Part shown: positions 9,914-22,100 of the stretch, piece after piece
Position numbering within the stretch: position 1 is the stretch's first letter
How the letters are laid out: every line of letters starts with the position of its first letter
Assembly: GCA_003024785.1 (NCBI GenBank)
Contig: PUQB01000266.1
Coordinates: forward strand, 186,001 to 250,000
Reading direction: 5' to 3'
Length of the DNA stretch: 64,000 bases
Source: Selaginella tamariscina
Lineage: Eukaryota > Streptophyta > Lycopodiopsida > Selaginellales > Selaginellaceae
Translations under genes and position numbers: made by a program
Notes under the pieces: generated by a model
Database searches by the model: none
Told to the model about the DNA's origin: nothing
Seen by the model: the letters and a program-made list of their open reading frames with translations, nothing else

Positions 9914-12900
9914 CTAAATAGATGGTGGAGGATGGAGGTTCCTTGGTAGCATCAATAAAGAACTTAGTTCACGGGGTGCAAGTGTACGACGTTGCAAATG
10001 CTTGACAACTCGAGGATCAGCTCCCAGTACACGCTTGTAAACAAAATACATATGTTTGCAAGGCACCCACTGACGACCATTGCAGAACTCCGAGCATGAA
10101 CAAGATGGTGCGCTGCAAATGACAACCCAAGCAGATGTATGGTCGTTGTCACATACTCTGAAGCGAATGCATGTTGGAGGATCAACCACGTCAACTTCTG
10201 CGACATATGCTCCCAACGTCAAACATGCTTCAAAACTTACCTGTTGTTTCTTAGACATCCCTAAAGGTGTTCTTGTTGCACGACCACTTGCAGGAACAGG
10301 AGGTCCACGAAATTGTGCAGGGGGTTGAAAATCCAGTGACTCCAACAGGAACTGAAGGAACATGAGGTGTTGAAAAACCTGGCACTCCTGCATGAGCTGA
10401 AGGAAGCCCAGCTAGCATAAAACCTGATCTTGCCAGATCATTGATCTCCATTGCTATCAGCTTCGTGCCCACTTGAACTTTCCAAACCGAGGTAGAAGCT
10501 GGCGGAGAAACAATAGTTGGTCTTGGATGTCTGTTGCAAAGCATGTTTGTTGGACAAAAATACATCATTTGTGAGCGAAAGCATTCTTCACCAGTTTCTT
10601 TGTCATTGTATCTGATCCTTCCAAAAAAACAAGGAGCAGCCACTCGATTACCACTAGGACTGATCTTTTTGTCACAAGCACTCCACTGACCTCCTGAAGA
10701 GGGAAAGCCTGCCAGACATTTCACAGAACTTCTTTCACCACATCTTCTAATCGCCCATTGTCCAGGTGTAACATCTTGTTCTTCAACCAGAACATATTCT
10801 TCATGTTCTTCTGCAAGTTGAAAATCCAATCGTCGCTTCCGTCTACACTGTGTTGGAATAACCTGTTCACTATAGAAGATGTCCGGTCGGTGGGATCGTT
10901 CAGCCTCTGACCCCATATTTCTTTGCACAGTGCGATGTTCAACATTCGTGGCAGCCACAAAAGCAGTATCCTGCATGCTTGATGGAGCAACATCTTCAAC
11001 TAAGTCGATGATAACCTTTGCTGTAGGTGTTGTTGAGTTAGCATTTGACATTCTTCTCTCGAACCTTGCTGAGAGCTCCTCTGAAGTCGGCCCGGAACCA
11101 CTATACCTTCCATCTCTAAAAGCCTTCACAAGAGCACATTGTCGCACTGATTCAGTCAGGTCGTGGATTGTAGCTTGGTACAATGAAATGTATTTTGAAT
11201 CTCTAGCCCTCCTCCATCTTCCGTGAACAGACTCCGACTGGTTTGTCATGGGCACAACCCTTGCAGCATTCTCCGGCATGCTTTCAAGAACAACATTTGA
11301 AATATGATTCTTCTGTCTTTCCCACCATGAAAACCACGTCTGCATAACTCCAACATCCTTCACATTTTCATTCCAAAAGCGGAAAAGATTATTTTCAATT
11401 TCTTCACGATCAGTTGTTGATGTGGCTGTTGGCCATGATCTCAAAAGTTGAAGATGTTGTTGTTGATGTTCAAGAGGGACCCACTTCCTTGTCACACGTT
11501 GTATGGCTTGTTCATAGTGAAAGATACAGCTCCGTTCACGTCCAGGAATTTCTTGGCCATTAATTGCTTGCCAGATCGCTCCTGCTTCATCGGACATAAA
11601 CCCAGCGAACTGCACATTGTAGATTCCCTTCTCGGAACAGACATCCAACATAGCACGAAAAAACTTCTCCACAGCTCCAGCCGTTTGTCTCTTCATGTCA
11701 CCATAAGCAATGGTGGATAATCGGCGCACACTATAAAATAATCAAAGAGTTAAGCAAACAAAAAAGATAACATCTTACTTTGGGTCGTAAACATGCAATG
11801 CCAGAGTGATCCACTTATCAACAACACGGTGTGTGTGATCAAGTAGAACCCAACTCTTCTGCAAAGGGCCAAGAGGAGGTTGGCACATCCTTACATAATC
11901 GATTCCAGAACCTGGCCCTGAAACCGTCATCTTAAAAACTAATGCCTGGTCGTCTGAACCACGGAAATTCATCCCAGGATAGTGAATCACGTGGATGAAT
12001 GGGATAGACAACCTTCGTTTCAGCTCCAATAATCCATCAATATTCTCTGGCATTTCAGCAGCAGTTCTCTTTGCGGACGCTACCCATTGACGAACTCTGC
12101 ATCAAAGGTATTATCAAAGAATGCTCAGCACAAAGTAAAACTCTAATTGTACCTTCGATTGTTTGATGATCCATGAGCTTATCCCAACTTCCAGGCTCAG
12201 AATTATCTAATAGGAAACCAAAGATAGCATCTTTACATGCTGCCATTTCGATGACTCTTGGACTAGCTCTGGGAGTTCTTTCTGTTGCATTCTGGACCGC
12301 CATATGCATTTCTTCTTTGTTCGATGCAGAAACACCATCACCCACTGGATGTGAATGTTTTCCCTGGTGGATAAACAATCTAGTCTTGGTTATGTCGTCT
12401 GGGAAAACGCAAAACGCCACAGCATGACAAACTTCAAGGCACAATGGATTTTCTTTACAGAAAAAACATGTCAATCCTTTTGCCAGTTTGTCGATTGAAG
12501 GTGGGGAAACAATACATCCTTTCCATTTAGTGCAGTTCGGAAATCCTGCCTTAGAAGCAGGGCAGTCCGGGTTGATACAGCAAAGGCTCCCAACACATTT
12601 GCTCCTGGACACCCTCGCTTGAAAATTCCAGTTGCTGGTCGTTCCTGCTGTCCAGGTATGTCCATCCTCTTTCCGATTCATTCCTTTGTATTTGTATTCG
12701 GAAGGAGGGAGCTCAAAAATGACATCCCCATCATACGCAACAGGCAATTCATTTGTATGAATGATCGTGGAACCCTCGATAAGAATTCTTCCCTTTTTGC
12801 AGGTATTAGAAGTGAAAAGGTTTCAACGTTGAGTATTCAGAGTCAGAAGCAACGACAAGCTTAAACAATGGTCCTTCATCCGGTAACAAAACATATCCTG

Positions 12901-13099
12901 GATTATCCTTCCCTCCAGCATCTTGGTCCTCGTTTATTTCGATCTCTAAAGCAGATTGCCCATGAAGAAGTTTAAAAAGACGAACACTTTGCCAATCAAA
13001 AATGCCAAAGAACGTTCTAATCTGATTAGTAAGAATGATTCCAACACCATCTATCACAGGAACATCGTGATCCAAATTGCCGTAAACAATCCTGGCCAT
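9914..13099 (-). CDS. MULE (Mutator-like) transposase
   Basis: DNA-transposon transposase that would act in the nucleus. Reading the minus strand, the start is ATG at 13099 (MARIVYGNLDHD). An N-terminal Cys/His region (CCINPDC, CTKWKGC, then GKHSHPVG) resembles the WRKY-GCM1-type fingers of plant MULEs. A DDE-type core follows: VLLDHTHRVVDKW holds the first Asp, FMSDEAGAIWQAI the second, then SCIFHYEQAI. A Cys-rich segment precedes a SWIM finger near the C-terminus (CSCSEFCNGRQWVPCKHM, pattern CxCx(n)CxH). Introns are short: 12095-12152 and 11731-11778. Two apparent single-base frame breaks are visible, near 12825 (STLK to LFTSN) and near 10310 in a C run (GFSTP to PAQFRG). I did not find convincing terminal inverted repeats. 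The family call is firm; activity is doubtful. Confidence 0.88.
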
Positions 13100-13599
13100 T
13101 TTGCAAGCAGTTACCACAAACGTGACAGAAAAACAACAGCATTACTTAATCATCTTTTGGTAAATATCGGATATTACCATTTCAAAAATTCACAATCATG
13201 ACTCAACGTGGGCGAATATTTAATTCAAGGAAACGTATAGATCTTAGATGCTAATATAGTATAGCACTTCACGTAGAGATAGAGCAATCTTTATTGTCTT
13301 TTAAATAAATGTGTGTCTAATCTACATTCATCTGACATATTTATTTATGACTTGTTTATATTCTGTTAATTTATTTATATAATTATATAGTTATTTGATC
13401 CAGTATTTTATCAAATGTAGACATTATAAATACATATTTTTACACGAATATTTATTTAATTATATAATAATATGTTTTTTTAACATACAAATTTTTACTT
13501 AAATATGTGTTTGTATTTGTATCCTTTTATATAGTACGTTATTTATCGCAAGTATTATATACTGTTGTATGGTTTGAATTAAACACAGTTTTATAGTTA

Positions 13600-13660
13600 A
13601 GGGTCAAAGGGTTAAGTGTTAGATTTTAGGGTAAAGGTTTAGGGCTGCCCATTCTTCTCT
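13600..13660 (+). promoter_or_regulatory. TAGGG-rich (telo-box-like) leader
   Basis: Repeated 'agggtcaaaggg', 'ttagggtaaaggtttagggc' lies about 80-140 bases before the ATG of the ParB-like gene. Similar leaders precede PRP4, the P1-like gene and Derlin in this window. Confidence 0.45.
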
Positions 13661-13740
13661 CCATTCTCCATTGTTGAGATTCTTTTTTTTTGCGGCTGTT
13701 ATTTGCGGCGACAAGAGGCTAGTGTGAGCGTCACGGCGAC

Positions 13741-16280
13741 ATGGCTACAGGTAAAATCTTATATATGTGTATAGTAATTTCTGTGCATGTATGTGCAAAT
13801 TCAGTAGGATTTCTCTCTATTCACAAACGCACGCGCGTGTGCACACACACACACCTCCGACGCATGAGTTATTGCCGATTTCGGCAAACACACACACACA
13901 CATAAATAATTTTACACACGTACCACATTATGATTATACAACATTAGACTTGTATACATGTGTGTGTATATATAAATATATATTTAAATACATACTTAAA
14001 AAGACTTATATATATATATATATATATGTATAAGTATATGAATTTAAGACTTGTATATATAAGATGATGCTTTTTCATCTGTATATACATGTGAAGAGAT
14101 ATGAATATACTCATATTCTCTCACACAGACACATCACAAAACACAAACAACATTGCACACACACACACATAAGCATTACACACATACACAAGGAACATTA
14201 TATAGTGAGCACACACATAAACACATTACACGTATAAATATGTGTGTGTGCGTGTGTGTCTATATATATTGATAGGTATACATATATAGTAAATGTTGTC
14301 CATAAATTAAAACAACTCACACACACACACTTATCAGTTGTTGTAATTGCAGAATGAGACAAAGGCAGAGTAAGAGACTGCGAGATAAATACAGACTTTG
14401 ACACTTCAGGAACATATCGTCCAAGAAGCTCTTGCATATATGGCTCCAAAACCTCGTGGCAAGAAAGGAGGCCGAGGCGCCAAGCAACAACTGCAACACG
14501 AAGAGATGATGCCGACGAACAATGAACATGTGAATAGTTTGCAAGTCATTGATGACATGCTGTGGTGAGTGAATGGATGCCTAGAAATAGGGAGATCGTA
14601 GGAAGCTCTGCAGAACACGGTAATGCAGAGGAAGTACCGGACATTGATCTTGGTAGTAAAATGTTTAATAAGAAGGAAACTGGATGCTCCTGAGGATGTT
14701 GCCGAATCATATGCAATTCCGGAGCGGCTGACACTTGAGGCTCCATCCAAGCTTCTTCGGAATTTTGTTATTCGATATGACACGGATATTGACACATTGC
14801 TACAAGGGAGCCACTACGTTCCAGTTGAGCTTGGTGAGCCTCCGCGTATCCCGGTTCACAGGTTGCTCCACACCAACGTTTGAGGAATGTCATAAGGACG
14901 GTGAAAGACCTTGTTGGATGGATTAGAGCTGAAGGATTTTACCAGGAGACGTTAGTGTTCACCTTATCTTTCGGACCACAGCTGAGTGCAGACGAACGCC
15001 GAAGTTGGAATGAGTCAGAAGCACAGGTCGATAGAGAGTTTGAAGCGGATTTGCATAAGCCAGCATTTTCTGCGTGGTATCGATTTCTAAAAATGCAAAG
15101 TTTCTGGTTGGGATGGGAATCATCGTCGGGTTGCTTTGAACACTTTGCTTGCTGAAGAGCCAGGTTTGAAATGGACTTTGCGTGTACGTGCAACACTCAT
15201 AGCATCCACAGTGCAAGAGGAGAAGAGACTAATCGCTGCTTGCAATCGGTTGAATGAGTAAGTGACTTGTTTGTTTCATTATTTAAATATTAAATAAATG
15301 TTGTTTTGTTTTGCAGAGCAACTGCTCGTGTGTTCCTCAACAATCATTCACACCTTGCAGTTTCTTATGGAATTGTTGTGTGAAGTCCAGATCTTTCTAC
15401 CGATCATGTTCTTCGCGGGATGCCGGAGGAAGATAGAAAAGCTGTGGAAGTGTGGAGATCGAACAAAAAAGAAGACGTTTGGTACGAGTATCCAAAGACG
15501 ACATTGGTGAAGATTTTTTGGGAGGTAATCTTTTCTTCTTCTTTTGATTGTTTTTTGATTTTCGGTTTCTTTTGCAGAATCAACTGAAGCGACAAATCGC
15601 TACAAACTTGCGAACAAAAAACCAAACCAGACAGAATCTCAGATCCTCTCCAGTGTTTCAAGACATTCACAGTTCGGATGAACAAATTCCTCACCATTGC
15701 TGATCCGGCGGTCGGTGAAGATTGGTTCAAGGCGATCACAGATATCACTATCAAACCATCAACGAAGCAAATAACTCTGGAGAAGCTTCAAATGCTCGCG
15801 AAGTCCCAGCTTCCTTCCAACGTCAAGGTTGATATCCTTGGGAAGCTTGTGCACATTCAAGAACGTGCGTTCTTGAGAAGCTGGTGAACATGACGGAGAA
15901 AGACAAGAAGGAAGGTGTCACCGGCTGGCCTGACAAGGACTTCATTCAAGTTTTTGCACATCTTTACTTACTGGTTCCAGGTAATTTAATATTTATATTT
16001 TTCATTTTTATTCGTTTTATCGTGCCAGGTCGCGGAGGCAGCTAAAGAGCTTTTGGTCGAGCATGTAAAGGAGTTCATGGCATGGTATACGAAGATGCAC
16101 AATGAAATTAAGTTGGATATGTACCAGAACATGCTCGAGAACAAGGAGTTCGGTGCGACAATTCCACCTTCTCGACTATTGAGCTGGAAAAATCTGCAAA
16201 AAGAATGGCATTCAGGCAATTTTTTTTTTTCAGTCATGAACTTGAGAACTCTCCTACATGTATTACTTAATATATGTGAC
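13741..16280 (+). CDS. ParB/sulfiredoxin-like domain protein
   Basis: A likely first exon is ATG GCT ACA G at 13741 with a GTAAAA donor. A long TG/CA-rich intron follows, and coding resumes at about 14400 with a basic stretch (PKPRGKKGGRGAKQQ). The core resembles a ParB N-terminal domain: VPVELGEPPRIPVHRLL, RNVIRTVKDLVGWIRAEGF, then the hallmark-like WDGNHRRVALNTLLAEE and RVRATLIAS. In ParB/Srx folds the GxHR-type box binds nucleotide. Further exons (about 15317-15525, 15590-15975, 16040-16220) give a helical region (FKAITDITIKPSTKQITLEKL, here cut: DWFKAITDITIK; KELLVEHVKEFMAWYTKM). The frame is interrupted several times. The gene seems to stop where an LTR fossil begins (16283). Its biological role is unknown; sulfiredoxin or ParB function should not be assumed. 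The gene at 25955-29073 is a possible relative. Confidence 0.5.
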
Positions 16281-16282
16281 AG

Positions 16283-16681
16283 AGCCCCCATGTTTTTCTG
16301 TTCACATAAGTGGGCTGGCACAAAATCTCATTCCCAAAGGGAATATACTTTGGAATGACCCATTGACCCCTAAACCCTAACTTGAGGGGGATTAGGTCAA
16401 CCCTAGGGGTGTTTCTACCCATATTTGACACGCCGAACTCACCAGAACCACCCAAAAACCTAACTGGGACACATAAATTAGGGTAAGAGTTTCTAGATGG
16501 AAGTGCTACTTCGCCTAAAGTTTCCTGCAAATACCTAATGACACTCAGTTGGACCATCACTAGATACCCAAGTGCACTAAGCGGGGCATGTTTCTTCTAC
16601 ACCTAGGGCTTATCAACATAATTCGGTAGGTAACAATAATCAACATCCAAAGTAAAGAGGAGTCATAGTAAAAACTATGAC
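16283..16681 (-). mobile_element. LTR fossil (partial), minus orientation
   Basis: This block is similar in order and content to the LTRs at 37541-38150 (plus) and 39035-39645 (minus). They share the 'taaaccctaa..aggggg' part, the 'gttggaccatcac' part and the 'aaagtaaa.gagtcatagtaaaa' end. Its outer end reads TGTCATAG on the minus strand. It is a decayed partial or solo LTR that interrupts the 3' end of the ParB-like gene. Confidence 0.6.
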
Positions 16682-16739
16682 ATTATGTCATAATATTGCC
16701 CAAGGGTCTTGTGTGTACATTTGAGTGAACACCATTTAT

Positions 16740-19290
16740 AAGCATGTTAAGTTCCTGGAATGGAATTTGAAGAGGTTTTTATGTATTGTGGAATGTGGAT
16801 GAAGTCGAGGCTGACATAAAGAATGCAGAGTCACAAACAAATATTAATATGAGTTCATAAGATGATGGCTTGCCTACTATGAGTGATGAGGTGATTTCTT
16901 TCTTCATAAGACCGAGGTTGGGAGGGGCATCATCTCAACTGTCAATCTAATGAAAGCCGTATCAGAAGAGAAACTAAGGGCCTACTTTGTGGGTGTAGTT
17001 GTAACAGAAGTTTCACCAATGACACATTGATCATGGATTCCTCGTGAGGTGACGAACATTTAAATTAAAATGGCTAGATGATTCAACCTATTCAAGGTTG
17101 AATTTTAATAATAACAACCTGAAAGGGCAACCCATGTTTGAAGAGGTTCCTTACATTGGTCCTATAATAAGGAAAGGAGATTTATGGTTGCAAATTGACC
17201 GCAGCAAGTTCCGACAAGAGGGTCAAGATGGATTCCACATATTTAGCAAGCGTTGCTAGCATCTCCACAATTGACTGTTACAAAAGAAGTGATGTTAGAT
17301 GGCGAACCAGAATGAAATTACCCAATGTAGACATACCTTTCATAAGCTCACCAAAAGCAAAGGCATGAGTTTGTATATGCTACACTAACTGGGTGTATTA
17401 ATGGAATGGCTTTGGACATAGTTATTAGAGTACATCCATGGTATTTAATAAGGTGACCATCTTCTTCAAAGCTTAGTACATTATATATGGGATCCTAGAC
17501 CACGTACTACCGCTAGAGGGATGAGTGGCTAGATGGAGCATACACCTTAGTACATTTGCCTAGTCAAAACCTACTCTCACATTATGGCAGCCATAGAGAT
17601 ACTCAAGGCTTTGTGGAAGCAAATGCAAATAGGATGCTTCACAAATGCTGTACCACAAATGTAGGGGTCAGGAAAAATCTCAAAGTTTTGCTTTTAATCT
17701 ACACTAAATTGAAGCTGTGTGAACATGTGAACAAGTGCCTCAATTTGATGGGCTCCAAACAATCTACACCGATACCTTCAACAACATATGGAATACTTAT
17801 TTTAAAAATGTGGAGATTGCAAAACACTCTAGCTTTTCCAAGTGTGACACTTATACATCACTAAAGTCTGTAGAGGCTTATGCAAAAACCTTGGTGGAGA
17901 TCACTATTATTCAAAGAAGATGGAGCCCACATGATTGCACAACAAACTTACTGGTCTTAGTACTATGCACACCGCATGCTTTTTGTGTCACACCCATTAG
18001 AATACTTGTGCTTGATCCACGATAAGATGGATCATTCAAAGACTAGCATTCCAAAGCTAGTTGCAACACCAAATTGCCTTGGAAATATCATGAAATTTCC
18101 AATTTATTAACAATCATATAGACACTTTTCACTTCTACACTAGTCTAGCAACTCTAATTTCACTATTGGGTCGTTGGCCATGTGTTTTAGAAACCTTGAA
18201 GCCCACCATAAACAAGTCATATGGGTGATCTCAAAGTGAGGAACAACACCTCCAACCTTTACACAATGCTCTCATGAACATATTGCACTTGAGGCTACTT
18301 AGGAATATGAGAGGCACTATCAGCAACCTGCACAAAAAATAAATGGTTTTGTTGAGAGTTTGGTTTAGTGAAGGGATCTAGCTTAATAGTGTACAAGTAT
18401 CATCAACATCAAATAACCTTTCTCGTCATTTGCTTTTATAGATGAACAATTGTGCAAGCGAGAACAAAATCATTTTAGTTAAGGGTTTCTCAAGTTCATA
18501 CTTACTTTTCTAGATATGTATTACCATACTTGTCAATGCTTATTGCCAAAGGTGTGTTTGAGATAATCACGCTCAGTTTCCTTATAGTTAGTCCACACTT
18601 ATGAAGATATTGATGCATTCTTCAACAAAGTCTCCAATTCTACAAAAAGACAAGTGCACTTACCTTACCACATATGATGAATCTTTTTAAAAAATTGCAT
18701 CTCCAAAAAAAGTTATGCTTTGCTTGTGACTGAGGTGTCAGACTTCAAAAAGTTTTTTTAATGAGTATATAAAAGAGAGGAGCGATTCTTTAACTAGTCA
18801 CCTTGTGCCACTACAATTCTTTTTCATCATAAAAAATGGTATCCTATTATGTAATACAAGTTACGGCCATTAAAACAAGAGTGCTTACCAAAAGGGGCTT
18901 AATGCTCTTCAAAAGTGGAAAGGATGGAAAGCCACTTCTCCCAAAAGAACAACTAGACTATTCCATTGAATGCCTAATTTAAGAAACAAGAACTTATTAT
19001 TGATGACATCAAAAAGTATGTGACATGGGTTTAAAAATCAACTAGTTACTCATGACTATATAAGCATGTGGTCGACTATTGAGAGACTATGTTTCGAAAG
19101 TTAAAAGGGCTTGTTGTTATAAGTGCAGAATTACAATATCCTTTTTAACCTAAAAAAAGTGGCGGGAGGAGATTGAAATGACATCAATGAGCACAGACAA
19201 CATAGAAGCCAATAGTGATGTGGAAGTGCAAACCCCATGCTTTGTTGAACAAATGAACTAGAAACCTAAATTATACTTTAATTGTTACAA
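16740..19290 (+). mobile_element. Decayed DNA-transposon transposase, family unassigned
   Basis: Scattered frames on the plus strand read like one eroded protein. Pieces include FEEVPYIGPI, WLQIDRSKFRQEG, NVEIAKHSSFSKCDTYT, an RRW..H..Y.HR region, then LEYLCLIHDKMDHSKT (about 17985-18045). Further pieces are EATXEYERHYQQPAQK and, near the end, KKWREEIEMTSMSTDN with an FNCYKDF tail. The pattern of a Cys-containing segment followed by an 'Ile-x-Asp-x-Met-Asp-x-x-Lys-Thr' box recalls large plant and algal transposase-like families of uncertain class. Many stops and shifts exist, so it is a relic. No terminal repeats were recognised. Confidence 0.35.
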
Positions 19291-20330
19291 GGATTTTTAA
19301 AATTGATGATCGTCCTCATTACTTTAAATGTGTCATATAATCAACCTATGGGTTAAATTATCGACACCTAAAATCATCACAAAAATAATATAGTCAAATT
19401 TAATAAATTTTTATTTTAAAATAAAATAATATAAATTAAAAGTAGGCTTCTCAATTATATAAAATTCTTTATATAAAATAATAAAATCAAAATCTTAATT
19501 ATTTTATTTTATTTTTAAAATCTTTATTTAAACAGTGATAGTGAAACACACAAAAAACATATTTTTACCTTCAAAGAGTGAGGAGATTTAGAATTTTGCC
19601 ATTCCTAATGGGGAGGGCACATGAGAATATTAATTAATATTAATTGTAGATGGGGCACATGAGTTCAAGAGGGTTAGAAATTATATAACCGTCGAATGGG
19701 GTCACATGGGTTTTAAGATTTAAGGTGATGAGGGGATTCAAGATTTAAGGTGACTATACAATGGCCACGCCGGTTCAAGATTTAGGTGACCTTGTGATGG
19801 GGCCACGTAGGTTGGGCCGTTAATGACAGACGTACAAAGAATAAACTTATTATATAAACAAAGAAATTTGAATTCTATATTTATTTTTGATATAATTTAA
19901 CATTCATTTTATTAATTTAATGTCTAAATTTGATTGATTTAATGTCTAAATTTGTAATTATATCTTGTTTTTTTTTTTAAAAGACAATTGTTTATTATAA
20001 CTCACTTTTAAATTGTTTAACAATTTTATATAATGAATTATTCACTATTTCTAATTAAGTTAAGTTCATTATTATTTGTTATATAGAAGTGTAAAATCTT
20101 AAATTCAATTTAATTGTTATATATAAATTCTAATGAAACGAAATTAAATCTTAAGCTGAATAAATCATAAAATAATTGAATATTTATTTAGTTATTTAAG
20201 AAATATATTTTCTTTTATTTAAATAGTGTTAAATTTCAAGTCATAAATTTGAAAAAAAATCATATATTGTATACTGTATTTTATTCTAATGTTTCTTTTC
20301 TCTTTCCCTTAATTAATACAATATAAATAC

Positions 20331-20367
<37 letters not shown>

Positions 20368-20399
20368 TAAATATACGAGGTATCATGTGATGTGAGTGG
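19291..20399. other. AT-rich DNA with a short degenerate tandem repeat
   Basis: At about 19600-19810 a GC-richer patch repeats the theme 'atggggccacat/gggttcaagatttaaggtga' roughly four times at about 40-50 base spacing. The rest is AT-rich with a TA run at 20333-20363. No gene is seen. Confidence 0.5.
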
Positions 20400-22100
20400 A
20401 GTGGTCATTGAAGTTGTACTTATGCAAGAGTAAAGGTATATTTCTTATATGAGTCGTACTTTGAATCCTGCAAAACAACGATACTTAGCATATGAGCAAG
20501 AGCACTACTATTGTTATGCATCACAAGTTTTTGAGGCACTATCTTTATGGGGTAAGTTGCAAAGTGTTTACATATCACAAGACTTTGGTGTATCTGTTCA
20601 CACAAAAGAAGTTAAACTTTTGACAAGGCTCATTGGATGGTTAATCTCATGGAGTTTGGTAAAAATTTTATTGAGATCGCAAGGGGAAGACTAACATGGT
20701 GGCAGATGCTTTGACACACCTTAGGAGAGCCACAATGGTTGGAGAAATTCAAACATGGTTATGTAATGCATCAACAAGATAGTCAATGAGTTTAACCAAG
20801 TAGTTCAACATGTTCAAGCACAAGACACTAAAGTGCAGAAGCTCATAGGACAATTGGAGTCACCATTCTTATTTTAGAATGTTGTTCTTTACCATAATGA
20901 CCATGTGTATCTTCCTCATATGAACCATCTAATCAACCCGATATTATATTTTCATCATGATTGCCCAAGGCTTGTCACTTTGGGGGAAGGAAAACATATG
21001 AATTGATTAAGAGGAGGTTTTATTGGAGGAATATAAAAGTTAATATATAGAGTACTGTAGGACTTGTGACAAGTGTCAGCAAGTAAAGGTACAAGGTGGG
21101 CTATTAATACCATTGCCTATTCTTAAACATGCAATGGGGAAGTATCTCTATCGACTTATATCATTTATTTACCTTCGGGAAGAATGTGAATGCATCAGAC
21201 CTAACTCTATGTATTTACAACATGACAAATTTTCGATGATATTGTAAGTAATCAAGACTCCAAGTTCACTTCTAGTATCTGGAAAGGCTTTTTTAAGTTA
21301 GAAGTGAAACTTAAGTTGTATAGTGGAGAGCATTCCAAACATATGGGCAATAGAGAGGGTAAACCAAGTTCTGGAAGATATGCTGAGGTGAACTATTAAT
21401 TAAAAGGAAGCCTAATGGGATAATACATTCCATTACTTGAGTTTACATACAATAACAGCCAACACAATGGATTGGGATGAGTCTGTACTATGCTATGTTT
21501 AGACGGCATCTCAAGAACTTTTGAGCTAGGGTTAATAAGTAAGAAGGCCCATGGCAAAATAGATGAGAAAGTTAAAGATCTAAGTGTTGAGCTTGAGAAC
21601 ATTTCAAGTTTATGTAAGAAGAACTTACAAACAGCTCAGAGCCAAGCTATTAAGTTTTGTTAATGAATATTGTGGCCTTATAGAATGGATGCAATGATAA
21701 GTTGTCTCTTAAGTACCCAGGTCCTTATGAGATTCTAAAGTGTATTAGTAAGGTGGCATATTGACTATGGCTACTAGGAGTGAGGGTGCACCCAATGTTT
21801 CATATTAGCTAGTTAAAGAGAGTACTCACAAGGAATAGGCCCAGGTTCTTTGGGGATGTACAAGAAGACTAACAAAATAAGACCAGTTGAGTAAGTTTAT
21901 ATTATCCTTGAGGAACAAGGACTTGTTAATTAGGGATGGCCCATACATAAATGTAGTTAATATATTTATAGGGCAAATATTCCTAAAGGGTAGAAGGATA
22001 GATTTAGAAGAATCCATAAAAGGATATGGTCTATGGTATAAAGGGAATAGAGGATTAGAGACTGTGTGAAAGCCTTTTTTAAGAGTAGCGTGTGGAGACT
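20400..22100 (+). mobile_element. Ty3/gypsy-type retrotransposon fossil (pol remnants)
   Basis: Plus-strand remnants resemble the RNase H end of reverse transcriptase (about 20500-20740, ending near a VADAL-like segment). The integrase zinc-binding and core region follows (about 20950-21560). It is badly broken, with many interruptions. No clear LTR pair is assigned to it. It is old, judging by the degree of decay. Confidence 0.6.

Noticed and set aside
10879-11720. Plus-strand open frames opposite the MULE gene
   Set aside because: Antisense shadows of a well-supported transposase.
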